Assembly (NCBI GenBank): GCA_017935525.1
Contig: JAGBHJ010000257.1
Location: 1-16,669 of the forward strand
Source of the DNA: Clostridia bacterium
GTDB taxonomy: Bacteria; Bacillota; Clostridia; HGM11327
DNA: 16,669 nt
Reading direction: 5' to 3'
In this document: piece by piece, positions 5,789 through 13,385 of the stretch
Layout of the letters: every line of letters starts with the position of its first letter
How positions within the stretch are numbered: position 1 is the first letter of the stretch
Position numbers and translations under genes: made by a program
Notes under the pieces: generated by a model
Databases searched by the model: none
What the model was told of the DNA's origin: nothing
What the model saw: only the letters and a program-made list of their open reading frames with translations

Positions 5789-7624
5789 ATGATACTCATC
5801 ACCACCGCATTGCGGGCAGAGGCAAAGCCCCTTATTCAAGCCCTTGGGCTAAAGAGCAACAACACTCCCCTGCCCACGTATTCAAGTGATAAATACATCC
5901 TTGTTATAACAGGTACGGGCAACTCCGCCGCGGCAACGGCAACAGGCTGGGCTTTGGGAAAATACGGTAACGTTTTGGGCGCTGTCAACATAGGCTGTGC
6001 AGGAAGCAGCGATATCCCCATAGGTACCACCGTCATCGGAGAAACGGTGACCTCACAGTCCTCGGGTCTTGTGCAGATCCCGGACATACTCTATCCCTGC
6101 CAATTCAAGGGCGCATACGTGCTTTCCTCGGATACCGTAGTAAGGGATACCTCCCTGCCAAAGGATTCCGTGTGCGAAATGGAGGCATTCGGATTTATGC
6201 AGGCAGGATGCACCTTTTTGGAAAACGACAAGCTGGCAGTTGTAAAGATAGTCACGGACGACCCGACAAGCGCCGCCACACCCACGGCGGAAGGCGTTAC
6301 CAATGCTATCTGCAACAGTATTGACGGCATTGCCGACTTTATCGAGAGCTTTTACATACATTGCCACAGCAGCTATAAGAGCTTCGCCCCCGATAAGGGA
6401 CTGGTGGAGCTTTTGGTGGAAAAATACTCGCTGACTGCGTCCATGACTGCCATTCTACGTTCAAAGTTAACGGACCAGGGGGTGTTTTACCACTCTCAAC
6501 CCGATATCTCCCTCCTGCCACAGCCGCAGGGTAACACCAAAAGACAAAAGCAGCAGGCTTTCAACGAGCTTTTGTCGCTAATGGCACAAAACAATGCGTC
6601 TGTACCCGTGGAGATCCCCACAAATGATGCTCCGCCGCCGAAATTCTTCTCCAGAATATACGTGGAGGATGCCGCCGTATCCTCTCCCATGGCAAAACGT
6701 GCCGCTGAAAAGCTCAAAAGTGCGCGGATCGTCACCGTCCCACATTACAAGGCGGTGTTCAACCAACGCAGACAAAACGTAACTCTCCAACAGGCTCGCA
6801 AAAACCTTATACTGGCAAGGGCGACGGGGGAGCTTTTGTACAGGGGCTCCGATTACTGCAATTCCTTTGGGTTTGACGAGTTTTATTACTGCTCCACAGT
6901 AATGGGATGCGTTTACAACTGCGAATACTGCTACCTCAAGGGAATGTACCCCTCTGCCAACGTGGTGGCTTTTGTCAATACGGAGGATTTCTTCCACCGT
7001 ATCGAGGAGGTCTGCGGTGACAAAAATGCCTTGATATGCTGCTCCTACGACTCCGACATCGTTGCTCTGGACGGCATTCTGGGTACAGTACCCCTTTGGC
7101 TGGACTTTGCCGCAAAGCACCCCAATCTGACATTTGAGCTGAGGACAAAAAGTGCAAATGTTTTGCCCTTTGCAGGTACGCCCGTCCCCAACGTAATAGT
7201 GGCATACACAGTCTCTCCCGACAGCGCCGCCCGCCGATTTGAGGCATCTGCCCCGCCCACAAAAAGCAGGCTCGCCGCCGCAAGGACACTTTCCTCCAAC
7301 GGCTGGAGAGTGCGACTTTGCATGGAGCCGATACTTGCCCCCGTGGTTGAAAAGTCGTATCATTTTGCTCTCATAGACCAAGTGGCAGAGCTTGCATCGG
7401 AATGCAGACTTGAGGACGTGGTGCTGGGTGGCTTCAGAATGAATAAGCCCTGCTTTGCGGCCATTGCACGGGCAGAGGGCAACAGCACACTCTTTCATAA
7501 CCCTTATACCGAGGGCGACGGTGACGCCGTCACGTACAGCGGTCAGGGTGCTTTTGTGGAGGAGCTTGAGGCCTACCTTATAAGCAAAACGTATACTAAT
7601 GTAGTAAAATACGGTGACGAATGA
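5789..7624 (+). CDS. Fusion of MTAN/Pfs-like nucleosidase and spore-photoproduct-lyase-like radical SAM enzyme
   Basis: The 611-residue protein has two recognisable halves. Residues 1-190 match the 5'-methylthioadenosine/S-adenosylhomocysteine nucleosidase fold: Glu11 (ALRAEAKPL) matches the general-acid position, CEMEAFG (129-135) the nucleoside-binding EME motif, and IVTDD (154-158) the Ser-Asp/Thr-Asp catalytic site. Residues 190-285 are a linker. Residues 286-611 match spore photoproduct lyase (SplB/COG1533): an N-terminal stretch RIYVEDAAVSSPMAKRAAEK (289-308), the radical SAM cluster motif GCVYNCEYCYLKG (373-385; Cys374, Cys378, Cys381) and SDIV (422-425). Radical SAM enzymes cleave SAM to a 5'-deoxyadenosyl radical; the lyase family repairs thymine dimers in spore DNA. 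The gene starts one base after the rho stop, with AAGGGA at 5773-5778 inside rho as ribosome binding site. Both domain calls are strong; the substrate is not known. Confidence 0.88.
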   Translation: MILITTALRAEAKPLIQALGLKSNNTPLPTYSSDKYILVITGTGNSAAATATGWALGKYGNVLGAVNIGCAGSSDIPIGTTVIGETVTSQSSGLVQIPDILYPCQFKGAYVLSSDTVVRDTSLPKDSVCEMEAFGFMQAGCTFLENDKLAVVKIVTDDPTSAATPTAEGVTNAICNSIDGIADFIESFYIHCHSSYKSFAPDKGLVELLVEKYSLTASMTAILRSKLTDQGVFYHSQPDISLLPQPQGNTKRQKQQAFNELLSLMAQNNASVPVEIPTNDAPPPKFFSRIYVEDAAVSSPMAKRAAEKLKSARIVTVPHYKAVFNQRRQNVTLQQARKNLILARATGELLYRGSDYCNSFGFDEFYYCSTVMGCVYNCEYCYLKGMYPSANVVAFVNTEDFFHRIEEVCGDKNALICCSYDSDIVALDGILGTVPLWLDFAAKHPNLTFELRTKSANVLPFAGTPVPNVIVAYTVSPDSAARRFEASAPPTKSRLAAARTLSSNGWRVRLCMEPILAPVVEKSYHFALIDQVAELASECRLEDVVLGGFRMNKPCFAAIARAEGNSTLFHNPYTEGDGDAVTYSGQGAFVEELEAYLISKTYTNVVKYGDE

Positions 7625-7686
7625 GCAAATTCAAGGATTTTTCCGAAAAATTCACAAAAAAACATGATTTTTTTGCCATTTGGGTA

Positions 7687-7715
7687 TTGCCAAAATTGAA
7701 AAAATAGTATATAAT
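7687..7715 (+). promoter_or_regulatory. Sigma-A promoter for the M23 peptidase gene
   Basis: TTGCCA (7687-7692) and TATAAT (7710-7715) with a 17-base spacer. The gap between the genes also holds two A/T-only hairpins (7637-7651 and 7656-7674) that lack GC pairs, so no convincing intrinsic terminator separates the rho operon from this gene. That is compatible with Rho-dependent ending. Confidence 0.7.
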
Positions 7716-7802
7716 ATATATGGTGTGTGCATTGGGCTCACGCCAATAATAATGTATATTATCATATCATAATTGCCCCTATGGCAAACAAACGAGGTAT
7801 TT

Positions 7803-9344
7803 ATGAAAAAATCCAAAATAGCAGTTGTCATCGCAGCTTTTGCGGTACTGGCAGTTGCGACGGTAATTTTCTTCAGATCCATTGCTCCCACCGGTAACAC
7901 CCCCGGTGATAACGTGGTGGTAGCGGATCCCACACCGGCTCCGTCAGGTGATATTATTGTTCTGGAAACACCAAAGCCGGGTTATTCCGACATTGGCGGC
8001 ATCACACCCGATCCCCTTCCCCCGCAGTATTCCACGGAGCCCCTCATTGATGCGTTCAAGGTCATGGTCGATCATGAGTGTATCGGTATCGTTACCAGCG
8101 AGGATGCTGTGGACGAGATTATCGAAAAGCTTACGGCAGAATTCTCCAACAGCCAGCATTCAGACGACGTTGTGTGTGAGGTCATAAAGAAGATCGAGAT
8201 CAAAAAGACTCAGACCTTCTCCAACAACATCACGGACAGCGCACAGCTGGAGGAATGCATATCCGAATGTGTTACCTTTAAGCTCAACGCCTTCAGTCTT
8301 TCCGTTGACGGCTACCACATCGGCTTCTTTGCAACGGAGGATGAGTGCCAACAGGTTATCAACACCGCAAAAAACAAGCTGGCAGATATGTATTTTGCAG
8401 GCAAAAAGCTCCTCTCAATATCCTTTGACAGAGAGTTTGATATAAAGTCCACCGTGGTGACTCCCGGTGTGCTGAGCGATGACAACGCCATTGACGCTGT
8501 TGACATGATTATAAGCAGCAGATTGGTGGAGAAAATGGCAGTAGTTTACGACGCAAGCTCCCTGGAGCAGTTCTACAAGGACAACTCCGTTACAGCTCCT
8601 GTGTTTGACTCTGCGCTGGAAGCCATCAACACCACAGGCTCCGCTAACATTTTCTACGAGGAAAGACTCATAAACGTTACTGCCAAGGTGGAATCCTCAA
8701 AGGTAACAAGTATTCCCTACTCCACCACGTACACAACAAACAACAAGCTGTCCCACAAGACTTCACGCATAAAGACAGCAGGCGTTAACGGTTCTCTTAC
8801 CACTTATTATGAGGACACATACGTAAACGGCGAGTACGTCTCATCACAGCAGACCTCACAAAAGAAAAAGAACCCCACCACTCAGGTTATCGAATACGGT
8901 ACTGCGCTGGGTATTTACGAATACGTTTCAGCCTTTACAGGCAAGGGCACGTTTATGTGGCCCACATCAGGTCAGATCTTCCAGCATTTCTCATGGAAGA
9001 ACAACAAGGGTCACACAGGTATTGACATTGCGGCAGCCCGCGGCACACCTATCTACGCCGCTGCAGCCGGTACGGTAACGTTTGCTTGTGCCAACGGCGC
9101 AAAGTGCAAATGCGGCTGGGGTGCGACCTGGGGCAATCACGTTACTATCAAGCACAACAGCACGTACTCAACAGCTTACGCCCATATGCTTTCATACGTT
9201 GTAAAGCAGGGTCAGCACGTTGAAAAGGGCCAGCTGATAGGCTACGTTGGTATGACGGGCGGCGCAACAGGAAATCACCTGCACTTCTCCGTTTTTAAGA
9301 ACGGTTCACTTATCAATCCTACATACGTAATGTACGGCTATTGA
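7803..9344 (+). CDS. Membrane-anchored cell-wall peptidase with G5 and M23 (LytM-type) domains
   Basis: The 513-residue protein has one N-terminal membrane segment (6-24) and a Pro/Thr/Gly-rich stalk (28-78), so the rest should face the wall. Residues 80-295 are a mixed alpha/beta region, like the spacer regions of SpoIIQ/YabE-type proteins. Residues 300-366 look like a G5 domain (IPYSTTYTTNNKLSHKTSRI), which binds wall polymers in this family. Residues 385-510 are a zinc metallopeptidase of family M23 that cuts peptidoglycan cross-links. Zinc ligands are His404, Asp408 (GHTGIDIA) and His494; catalytic histidines are His461 (YAHM) and His492 (HLHFSV). All are present, so it should be active. 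An odd insertion with Cys435 and Cys437 precedes WGNHVTIKH. The ATG at 7803 has GAGG 5 bases upstream; a longer in-frame start at 7773 is rejected because it would place charged and polar residues before a perfect N-terminal anchor. Confidence 0.9.
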   Translation: MKKSKIAVVIAAFAVLAVATVIFFRSIAPTGNTPGDNVVVADPTPAPSGDIIVLETPKPGYSDIGGITPDPLPPQYSTEPLIDAFKVMVDHECIGIVTSEDAVDEIIEKLTAEFSNSQHSDDVVCEVIKKIEIKKTQTFSNNITDSAQLEECISECVTFKLNAFSLSVDGYHIGFFATEDECQQVINTAKNKLADMYFAGKKLLSISFDREFDIKSTVVTPGVLSDDNAIDAVDMIISSRLVEKMAVVYDASSLEQFYKDNSVTAPVFDSALEAINTTGSANIFYEERLINVTAKVESSKVTSIPYSTTYTTNNKLSHKTSRIKTAGVNGSLTTYYEDTYVNGEYVSSQQTSQKKKNPTTQVIEYGTALGIYEYVSAFTGKGTFMWPTSGQIFQHFSWKNNKGHTGIDIAAARGTPIYAAAAGTVTFACANGAKCKCGWGATWGNHVTIKHNSTYSTAYAHMLSYVVKQGQHVEKGQLIGYVGMTGGATGNHLHFSVFKNGSLINPTYVMYGY

Positions 9345-9363
9345 TATAAACAAAGGAGAGAAT

Positions 9364-9852
9364 ATGAAAAAGCCAAAAAAATATACTGTTTTGTACATCT
9401 TTGAGCTTCTATACCCCGTAGTTTTCGGATTGGGCATTGTGGCATTACTGCTGACGTTCTACTTCCGCCTGATGGATGATACGGAGAAAGTTCAGCATTC
9501 ATCCCCGTTGGAGCTTATGCCTGCGGTAGTAATGCTCGGCGCAGTAGTATTCTTTATTTTATACGCCGCTTGCCGAGTTGTTACTCTGGATGATGACGGT
9601 GTGCATTACCGTGATCTTCGCCACAAATATTTTCTGCCTTGGGAGGACGTCAAGTACGTCAAGATAACCTATAACGGCAACGACAAGGTCGGCAGAGGCT
9701 CATATATGGTATTGTCCTCGGATCAATATCCCATTCAGCACTCCGACTTCAGAGCATCACAGTCTGATTTTATAGTATTCCGATACAGGATCTCCGCACT
9801 TTCCCACATAAGCGAGCATTACAAGGGCGAGATCATCAGAGCAAGAAAATAA
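9364..9852 (+). CDS. Small membrane protein with PH-like cytoplasmic domain
   Basis: The 162-residue protein has two membrane segments (about 10-34 and 51-70), then a soluble C-terminal part of about 90 residues starting VVTLDDDGVHYRDL with LPWEDVKYVKI at 91-101. This order of strands and the WEDV-K motif are typical of bacterial PH-like domains (YcxB or YdbT related) that follow two helices. Their role is mostly unknown; they may bind lipids or anchor complexes. It follows the M23 gene by 19 bases with AAAGGAGAG as ribosome binding site, so both are probably one transcript that ends at the hairpin at 9882. Domain assignment is by pattern only. Confidence 0.7.
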   Translation: MKKPKKYTVLYIFELLYPVVFGLGIVALLLTFYFRLMDDTEKVQHSSPLELMPAVVMLGAVVFFILYAACRVVTLDDDGVHYRDLRHKYFLPWEDVKYVKITYNGNDKVGRGSYMVLSSDQYPIQHSDFRASQSDFIVFRYRISALSHISEHYKGEIIRARK

Positions 9853-9881
9853 TCCGACAGCAATTCAATAAAAGTACATCA

Positions 9882-9913
9882 CCCTCTTGCATAAATGCAA
9901 GGGGGTTTTGTTT
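9882..9913 (+). terminator. Intrinsic terminator of the M23/PH-like operon
   Basis: CCCTCTTGCAT (9882-9892) pairs with ATGCAAGGGGG (9895-9905), one G-T wobble, then TTTTGTTT. This is a strong Rho-independent terminator 30 bases after the stop of the membrane protein. Confidence 0.9.
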
Positions 9914-9973
9914 GTGCCCAAGGGTAAGAAATCAAATATAATACCCCCCTCCTCTAAAAAACTCATTTTTCTC

Positions 9974-10002
9974 TTGACATAGACACAATAATCTGTTAAA
10001 AT
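9974..10002 (+). promoter_or_regulatory. Sigma-A promoter of the five-gene phosphoesterase operon
   Basis: TTGACA (9974-9979) and TAAAAT (9997-10002) with a 17-base spacer; TGT before the -10 makes it an extended -10. The next start codon is at 10042, giving a leader of about 33 bases. No operator could be seen. Confidence 0.8.
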
Positions 10003-10041
10003 AGTATTGTTCCATAATCTATACTTAACGGAGAATGATTT

Positions 10042-11502
10042 ATGAAAATATGCCTCATGGCAGACCTGCATCTGTCATATAACAAAAGCACCATACAGTA
10101 CGAAATATGCGATTGGGCTTTTGACCAAATAGCAAAGGATGCTCCCGGGCTTTTGCTCGTGCCGGGCGACATCACTACCGACGGCAATATGGACGCAATG
10201 ACGTATTTCTTCAAAAAGCTTAGATCCTGCGCTATCCCTTACGTGACGGTAATGGGCAATCGTGACGTGGGAGACCCTGCCACAGCAGAGGAAATATGCA
10301 AAATGGCATCCCCCATCAAAAACCGTATATGCGGGCTGGACATTGTAGCGATCAATGCGCCTTACCGCAAAATGGACGACGAGGCAAGGGCATTCCTTGC
10401 ATCGGGAGAGGATGCAGATATCATCGTGACCCATTTCCCGCCCCAAAGCTCTCACCATGACGACAAGCCCCTGTTCTTGGAGTGGCTGGATAATCACCCC
10501 GATACAGTAGTATTCTCGGGACATCTGCATCGCGAGGAGCACAACGGCAACTGCCACCTTATCCGTGCGCTGGATCCTGACAAATCCGTGGGCGCATCCC
10601 CCTGTATAACTTATTACGATACCGACACAAAGGAATTCTCCCACGTGTCTTACGATTGTCCATTGCCCGACGATTGGTTTGACTATCTGGGACTGTCCTG
10701 CTATAAGATAGAAACAGACTCCGCCTTTGCGGCAAAGCACAATATGCCCGTGATGGAGCTGAGAGAGAACGTATTCAAAGAAGACGAGGCGACTATTGTC
10801 AGATGCGTTGAGGAATGGCGTAAGGCAGGCGGAAAAATGCTTTCCATGCACGTGGACGACATCTGCTGGGACAACGGCACCATCGTTCCCGACCCCCTTT
10901 TGGCAGAAAGAATACAGCTTGCAAACAAGCTTAAGGTCGACCAGATAACACAACATACCCCCTCCGACCTTTTGATGGGGCAATACTCCCCCGACAAGGT
11001 CGACGCCCTTGCCGCATCCCTTGGCGAATACTACAAGGAGCTGCGCAAGGAAGCCGTCATCGCCATAGAGAACAAGCATGCAGACGAGGGTGACCCCATC
11101 GGCGACGAAAGACAGTACGGCATCATTCCCTGCGAGGTCATCGAATTTATGCACGCACTGCAAAAGCACGTTGACCAAAGGGTGGGAGTACGCCTTGACG
11201 TGGGCCATGCGGTAAACAATCCGCCCCATTCCCACAGGTACACCCAGGGCGTGTGGTACAGCGAAGTGGGCAAATACGTTGTAGGCTATCACATTCACCA
11301 GGTGACAAACGACCACGGGCTGGAAAACCACTACCCCATCAGAAATGTTTACGACGAGGTGATGTCATACGCATCATTCTTCAGATGGTGGAACGAGGGC
11401 AAGCTGAACAAGGCGCCCCTTATTATGGAAATGAGGCCAAGGAATTCCTACGAGATCAGTATGGAAACTTTCCTAAGACAAAGGGACGAGCAGTCGGAAT
11501 AA
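10042..11502 (+). CDS. Fusion of calcineurin-like metallophosphoesterase and xylose-isomerase/AP-endonuclease-2-like TIM barrel
   Basis: The 486-residue product begins with a metallophosphoesterase (1-205): Asp8 and His10 (MADLHL), Asp43 (PGDIT), Asn73, His131 (THFPP) and the GHLHRE site (His161, His163) are in the usual order. The GNH-D/E motif reads GNRD (72-75), so the histidine that normally assists catalysis is Arg. Residues 215-486 fit the TIM barrel shared by sugar-phosphate isomerases/epimerases and endonuclease IV: IAIENKH (340-346), VRLDVGHA (383-390) and GYHIHQV (415-421) place Glu and His at metal-binding positions. No membrane segments or signal are present, so it is likely cytoplasmic. 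ATG 10042 is preceded by CGGAGA. The two halves may act in sequence on a phosphorylated sugar or, less likely, on DNA; no substrate is evident. Unlike many members it has both domains in one chain. Confidence 0.82.
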   Translation: MKICLMADLHLSYNKSTIQYEICDWAFDQIAKDAPGLLLVPGDITTDGNMDAMTYFFKKLRSCAIPYVTVMGNRDVGDPATAEEICKMASPIKNRICGLDIVAINAPYRKMDDEARAFLASGEDADIIVTHFPPQSSHHDDKPLFLEWLDNHPDTVVFSGHLHREEHNGNCHLIRALDPDKSVGASPCITYYDTDTKEFSHVSYDCPLPDDWFDYLGLSCYKIETDSAFAAKHNMPVMELRENVFKEDEATIVRCVEEWRKAGGKMLSMHVDDICWDNGTIVPDPLLAERIQLANKLKVDQITQHTPSDLLMGQYSPDKVDALAASLGEYYKELRKEAVIAIENKHADEGDPIGDERQYGIIPCEVIEFMHALQKHVDQRVGVRLDVGHAVNNPPHSHRYTQGVWYSEVGKYVVGYHIHQVTNDHGLENHYPIRNVYDEVMSYASFFRWWNEGKLNKAPLIMEMRPRNSYEISMETFLRQRDEQSE

Positions 11503-11558
11503 CGTACAGATTCCGAGGCACAATATAGTAAGCCCCGATATGGCAAAAGGAGGCTGGC

Positions 11559-12386
11559 ATGACGGATAACACATTCAGTATCACCAATACAGTCACAGTC
11601 CCCATCAGGGGTGCAAAAAAAGAGCGTGTATTTCTGCGCGTTTCCGATGCCCACGTGGCGTTTGCATACCCCGATGACAGTCAAGCGGAGCATGAGCACG
11701 CCAAAAAACAGACTGCCCTGTGGACGCAAAGCGGCATTGCCCCCATTGACGCATTCAAGAGCTTTATTGCCCTTGCCAATGACAAAAAGCCCGACGGAGT
11801 ATTCCTCGTGGGTGACATGATAGACTATTACACCGCAAGCAACGTAAAATACCTGGCGGAGCTTTTGGGAGAGCTTGACTCGGAGTACATCTACACATGG
11901 GGCAACCACGAAAACGGCTCCTACGGCTTGCCGCTGCCATCAAATGAAGAAATGCGGCAGACCATCGCCCCTCTGATGCATGGCTGTACGGACTTTTACG
12001 TAAAAGATCACGACGATTTTTTGGTGGTCGCCATTGACAACAGCGGCTTTGACATTGACGATACGCTTTTGGGCCGTGTGGAGCAGGTGATTGCTACGGG
12101 CAGGCCCATCATATTGCTGATGCACGTGCCCATCAGCACCCCCGAATTTGACAAGGTGGCATGGAGCACCCTTGACAAAGACGAAAGAACAAAGCCAAGT
12201 GCAATAAAATTTGCACAGATGCTCCGTAACAGCGACAATATCGTCTGCATCATCGCAGGACATGAGCATTTTGCGTGGTGTGGCGAATTTGCCCCCGGCA
12301 GATACCAGTACGTTTCCGCCCCCTGCTTTAAGAGATTTGTGCAGGAAATACGGGTAGTGCCGCGGGAAGACAAAACAAATACATAA
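11559..12386 (+). CDS. Calcineurin-like metallophosphoesterase
   Basis: The 275-residue protein carries the full set of two-metal motifs: Asp30 and His32 (SDAHVAF), Asp86 (VGDMID), Asn116 and His117 (GNHEN), His189 (LMHVPIS) and the GHEHFAW site (His235, His237). It lacks the barrel found in the previous gene and has an intact GNHE, in contrast to GNRD there. The protein should hydrolyse phosphoesters, but the substrate cannot be read. No signal peptide. The start at 11559 has AAAGGAGG (11546-11553) five bases upstream. It lies 56 bases after the fusion gene, in the same transcript. The similarity between both genes is limited to family motifs, so they may process successive or different intermediates. 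Confidence 0.88.
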   Translation: MTDNTFSITNTVTVPIRGAKKERVFLRVSDAHVAFAYPDDSQAEHEHAKKQTALWTQSGIAPIDAFKSFIALANDKKPDGVFLVGDMIDYYTASNVKYLAELLGELDSEYIYTWGNHENGSYGLPLPSNEEMRQTIAPLMHGCTDFYVKDHDDFLVVAIDNSGFDIDDTLLGRVEQVIATGRPIILLMHVPISTPEFDKVAWSTLDKDERTKPSAIKFAQMLRNSDNIVCIIAGHEHFAWCGEFAPGRYQYVSAPCFKRFVQEIRVVPREDKTNT

Positions 12387-12401
12387 TTAAGGAGAAAGAA
12401 A

Positions 12402-12902
12402 ATGTCAAAAGCAATTTCGATCACAAAGAAGGTCTTCCGTACCATCGGCAGACTGCTGTACCCCATCCTGACCTACGTGCCGCCCCTTGTGGCGACGCTG
12501 GGCATGATGCTCTACATTCAATTTGTAATGTTCAGCTCGGACCCCTTTGGAGAGTACCTGCAAAATCTTATCGACGCAGCTCACCTTAAGGTGGGACTGT
12601 TGGTGTTGATAATACCCTTTATTACGTTTATAACCACGTACTGCATGATGTTTATCAAAAGATCATCACCGTGGGAGCTGGTTTGGGCGTTTGTAGTACC
12701 GATAGCGTTTTCGGTAATACTGTACAGTGTATACGTGCCCCTGTTTGAGCTGGATATGACTCACCTTTTTGCAACCACATGGTGGGTGCCCGTAGTAATG
12801 TTCTTTATAAACGTGTTTGCGGCGCTTCTGGCATACTCTGCCTATATGCTGATGTGGCTTTTGGGTAAGCTTTGCCTTGGTAGGGAGAACAAAAAGTCAT
12901 GA
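12402..12902 (+). CDS. Four-helix membrane protein, first of an overlapping pair
   Basis: The 166-residue protein has four predicted membrane segments (about 17-43, 63-84, 92-112, 127-156) with basic stretches between the second and third (FIKRSSP) and at the C-terminus (GRENKKS), which indicates a cytoplasmic side there. No catalytic motif or transporter signature is seen. It starts 15 bases after the phosphoesterase with AAGGAGA as ribosome binding site, and its stop overlaps the next start by four bases (ATGA). Function is not recognised. Coupling to the next protein suggests a heterodimer. Family not recognised; gene call strong. Confidence 0.85.
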   Translation: MSKAISITKKVFRTIGRLLYPILTYVPPLVATLGMMLYIQFVMFSSDPFGEYLQNLIDAAHLKVGLLVLIIPFITFITTYCMMFIKRSSPWELVWAFVVPIAFSVILYSVYVPLFELDMTHLFATTWWVPVVMFFINVFAALLAYSAYMLMWLLGKLCLGRENKKS

Positions 12903-13372
12903 AACAGCATACATTGAATAAGAAAGCGGCAACCGCTGTCTCTGCAATAATATCCGTCATCCCTCTGGTGCTGGCTGTTTTGGCAATAGTGTGGAATGAC
13001 AAAATATCGTGGATGTCCTTCCCTCGCAAGGCTGTGTTTCTGAAGACGGGCTGGCCCGTTATATTCCCCTACGCAGTTTTTATAGTATGCTATTCTGTCA
13101 CCTGGGCGTTGGAAAAATTCCAACACAAATTCAAGCTTTTGTGGGTGCTTTCACCCGCTGTGGCGGCAGGACTGTTGGCGTGGATACATAACTCATATCA
13201 CTGTCTGATGGAGGACGGACTGAAGTCATACAACACACCCTTTGCCATACCCTGCATGGCGGCAAGTGTATTTGTGGTAATAGGCGTGGTATGGGCACTC
13301 AGAAAGGGTATCAGCTACATCCATCGCAAGCTGCAGGAGGCAAGCGAGCCAAAATCAACCGATAATATTTAA
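12899..13372 (+). CDS. Four-helix membrane protein, second of an overlapping pair
   Basis: The 157-residue protein has four membrane segments (about 11-32, 50-71, 80-96, 114-135) and a basic tail (RKGISYIHRKL). Layout, length and the basic loop between helices two and three (EKFQHKFK) resemble the previous protein, although identity by eye is low. It shares ATGA with the preceding stop, so translation is probably coupled. Function not recognised. It could be a partner subunit of the preceding protein, or a membrane tether for the soluble enzymes of the operon. Confidence 0.85.
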   Translation: MKQHTLNKKAATAVSAIISVIPLVLAVLAIVWNDKISWMSFPRKAVFLKTGWPVIFPYAVFIVCYSVTWALEKFQHKFKLLWVLSPAVAAGLLAWIHNSYHCLMEDGLKSYNTPFAIPCMAASVFVVIGVVWALRKGISYIHRKLQEASEPKSTDNI

Positions 13373-13385
13373 TTAAGGAGCCAAT

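Noticed and set aside
6578..7498. 306-residue minus-strand ORF
   Set aside because: It is antisense to the radical SAM fusion, is rich in Cys/Gly/His typical of reversed codons, and has no recognisable domain.
7637..7674. Two A/T hairpins as intrinsic terminator of the rho operon
   Set aside because: They have no GC pairs in the stems, so they would be too weak to stop transcription on their own.
9937..9942. TATAAT as a second promoter before the phosphoesterase operon
   Set aside because: No acceptable -35 at 16 to 18 bases upstream; the site at 9974-10002 is much better.
10075..11331. 418-residue minus-strand ORF
   Set aside because: It lies wholly antisense to a gene with clear phosphoesterase and barrel motifs, has a Val/Cys/His-rich shadow composition and no known fold.
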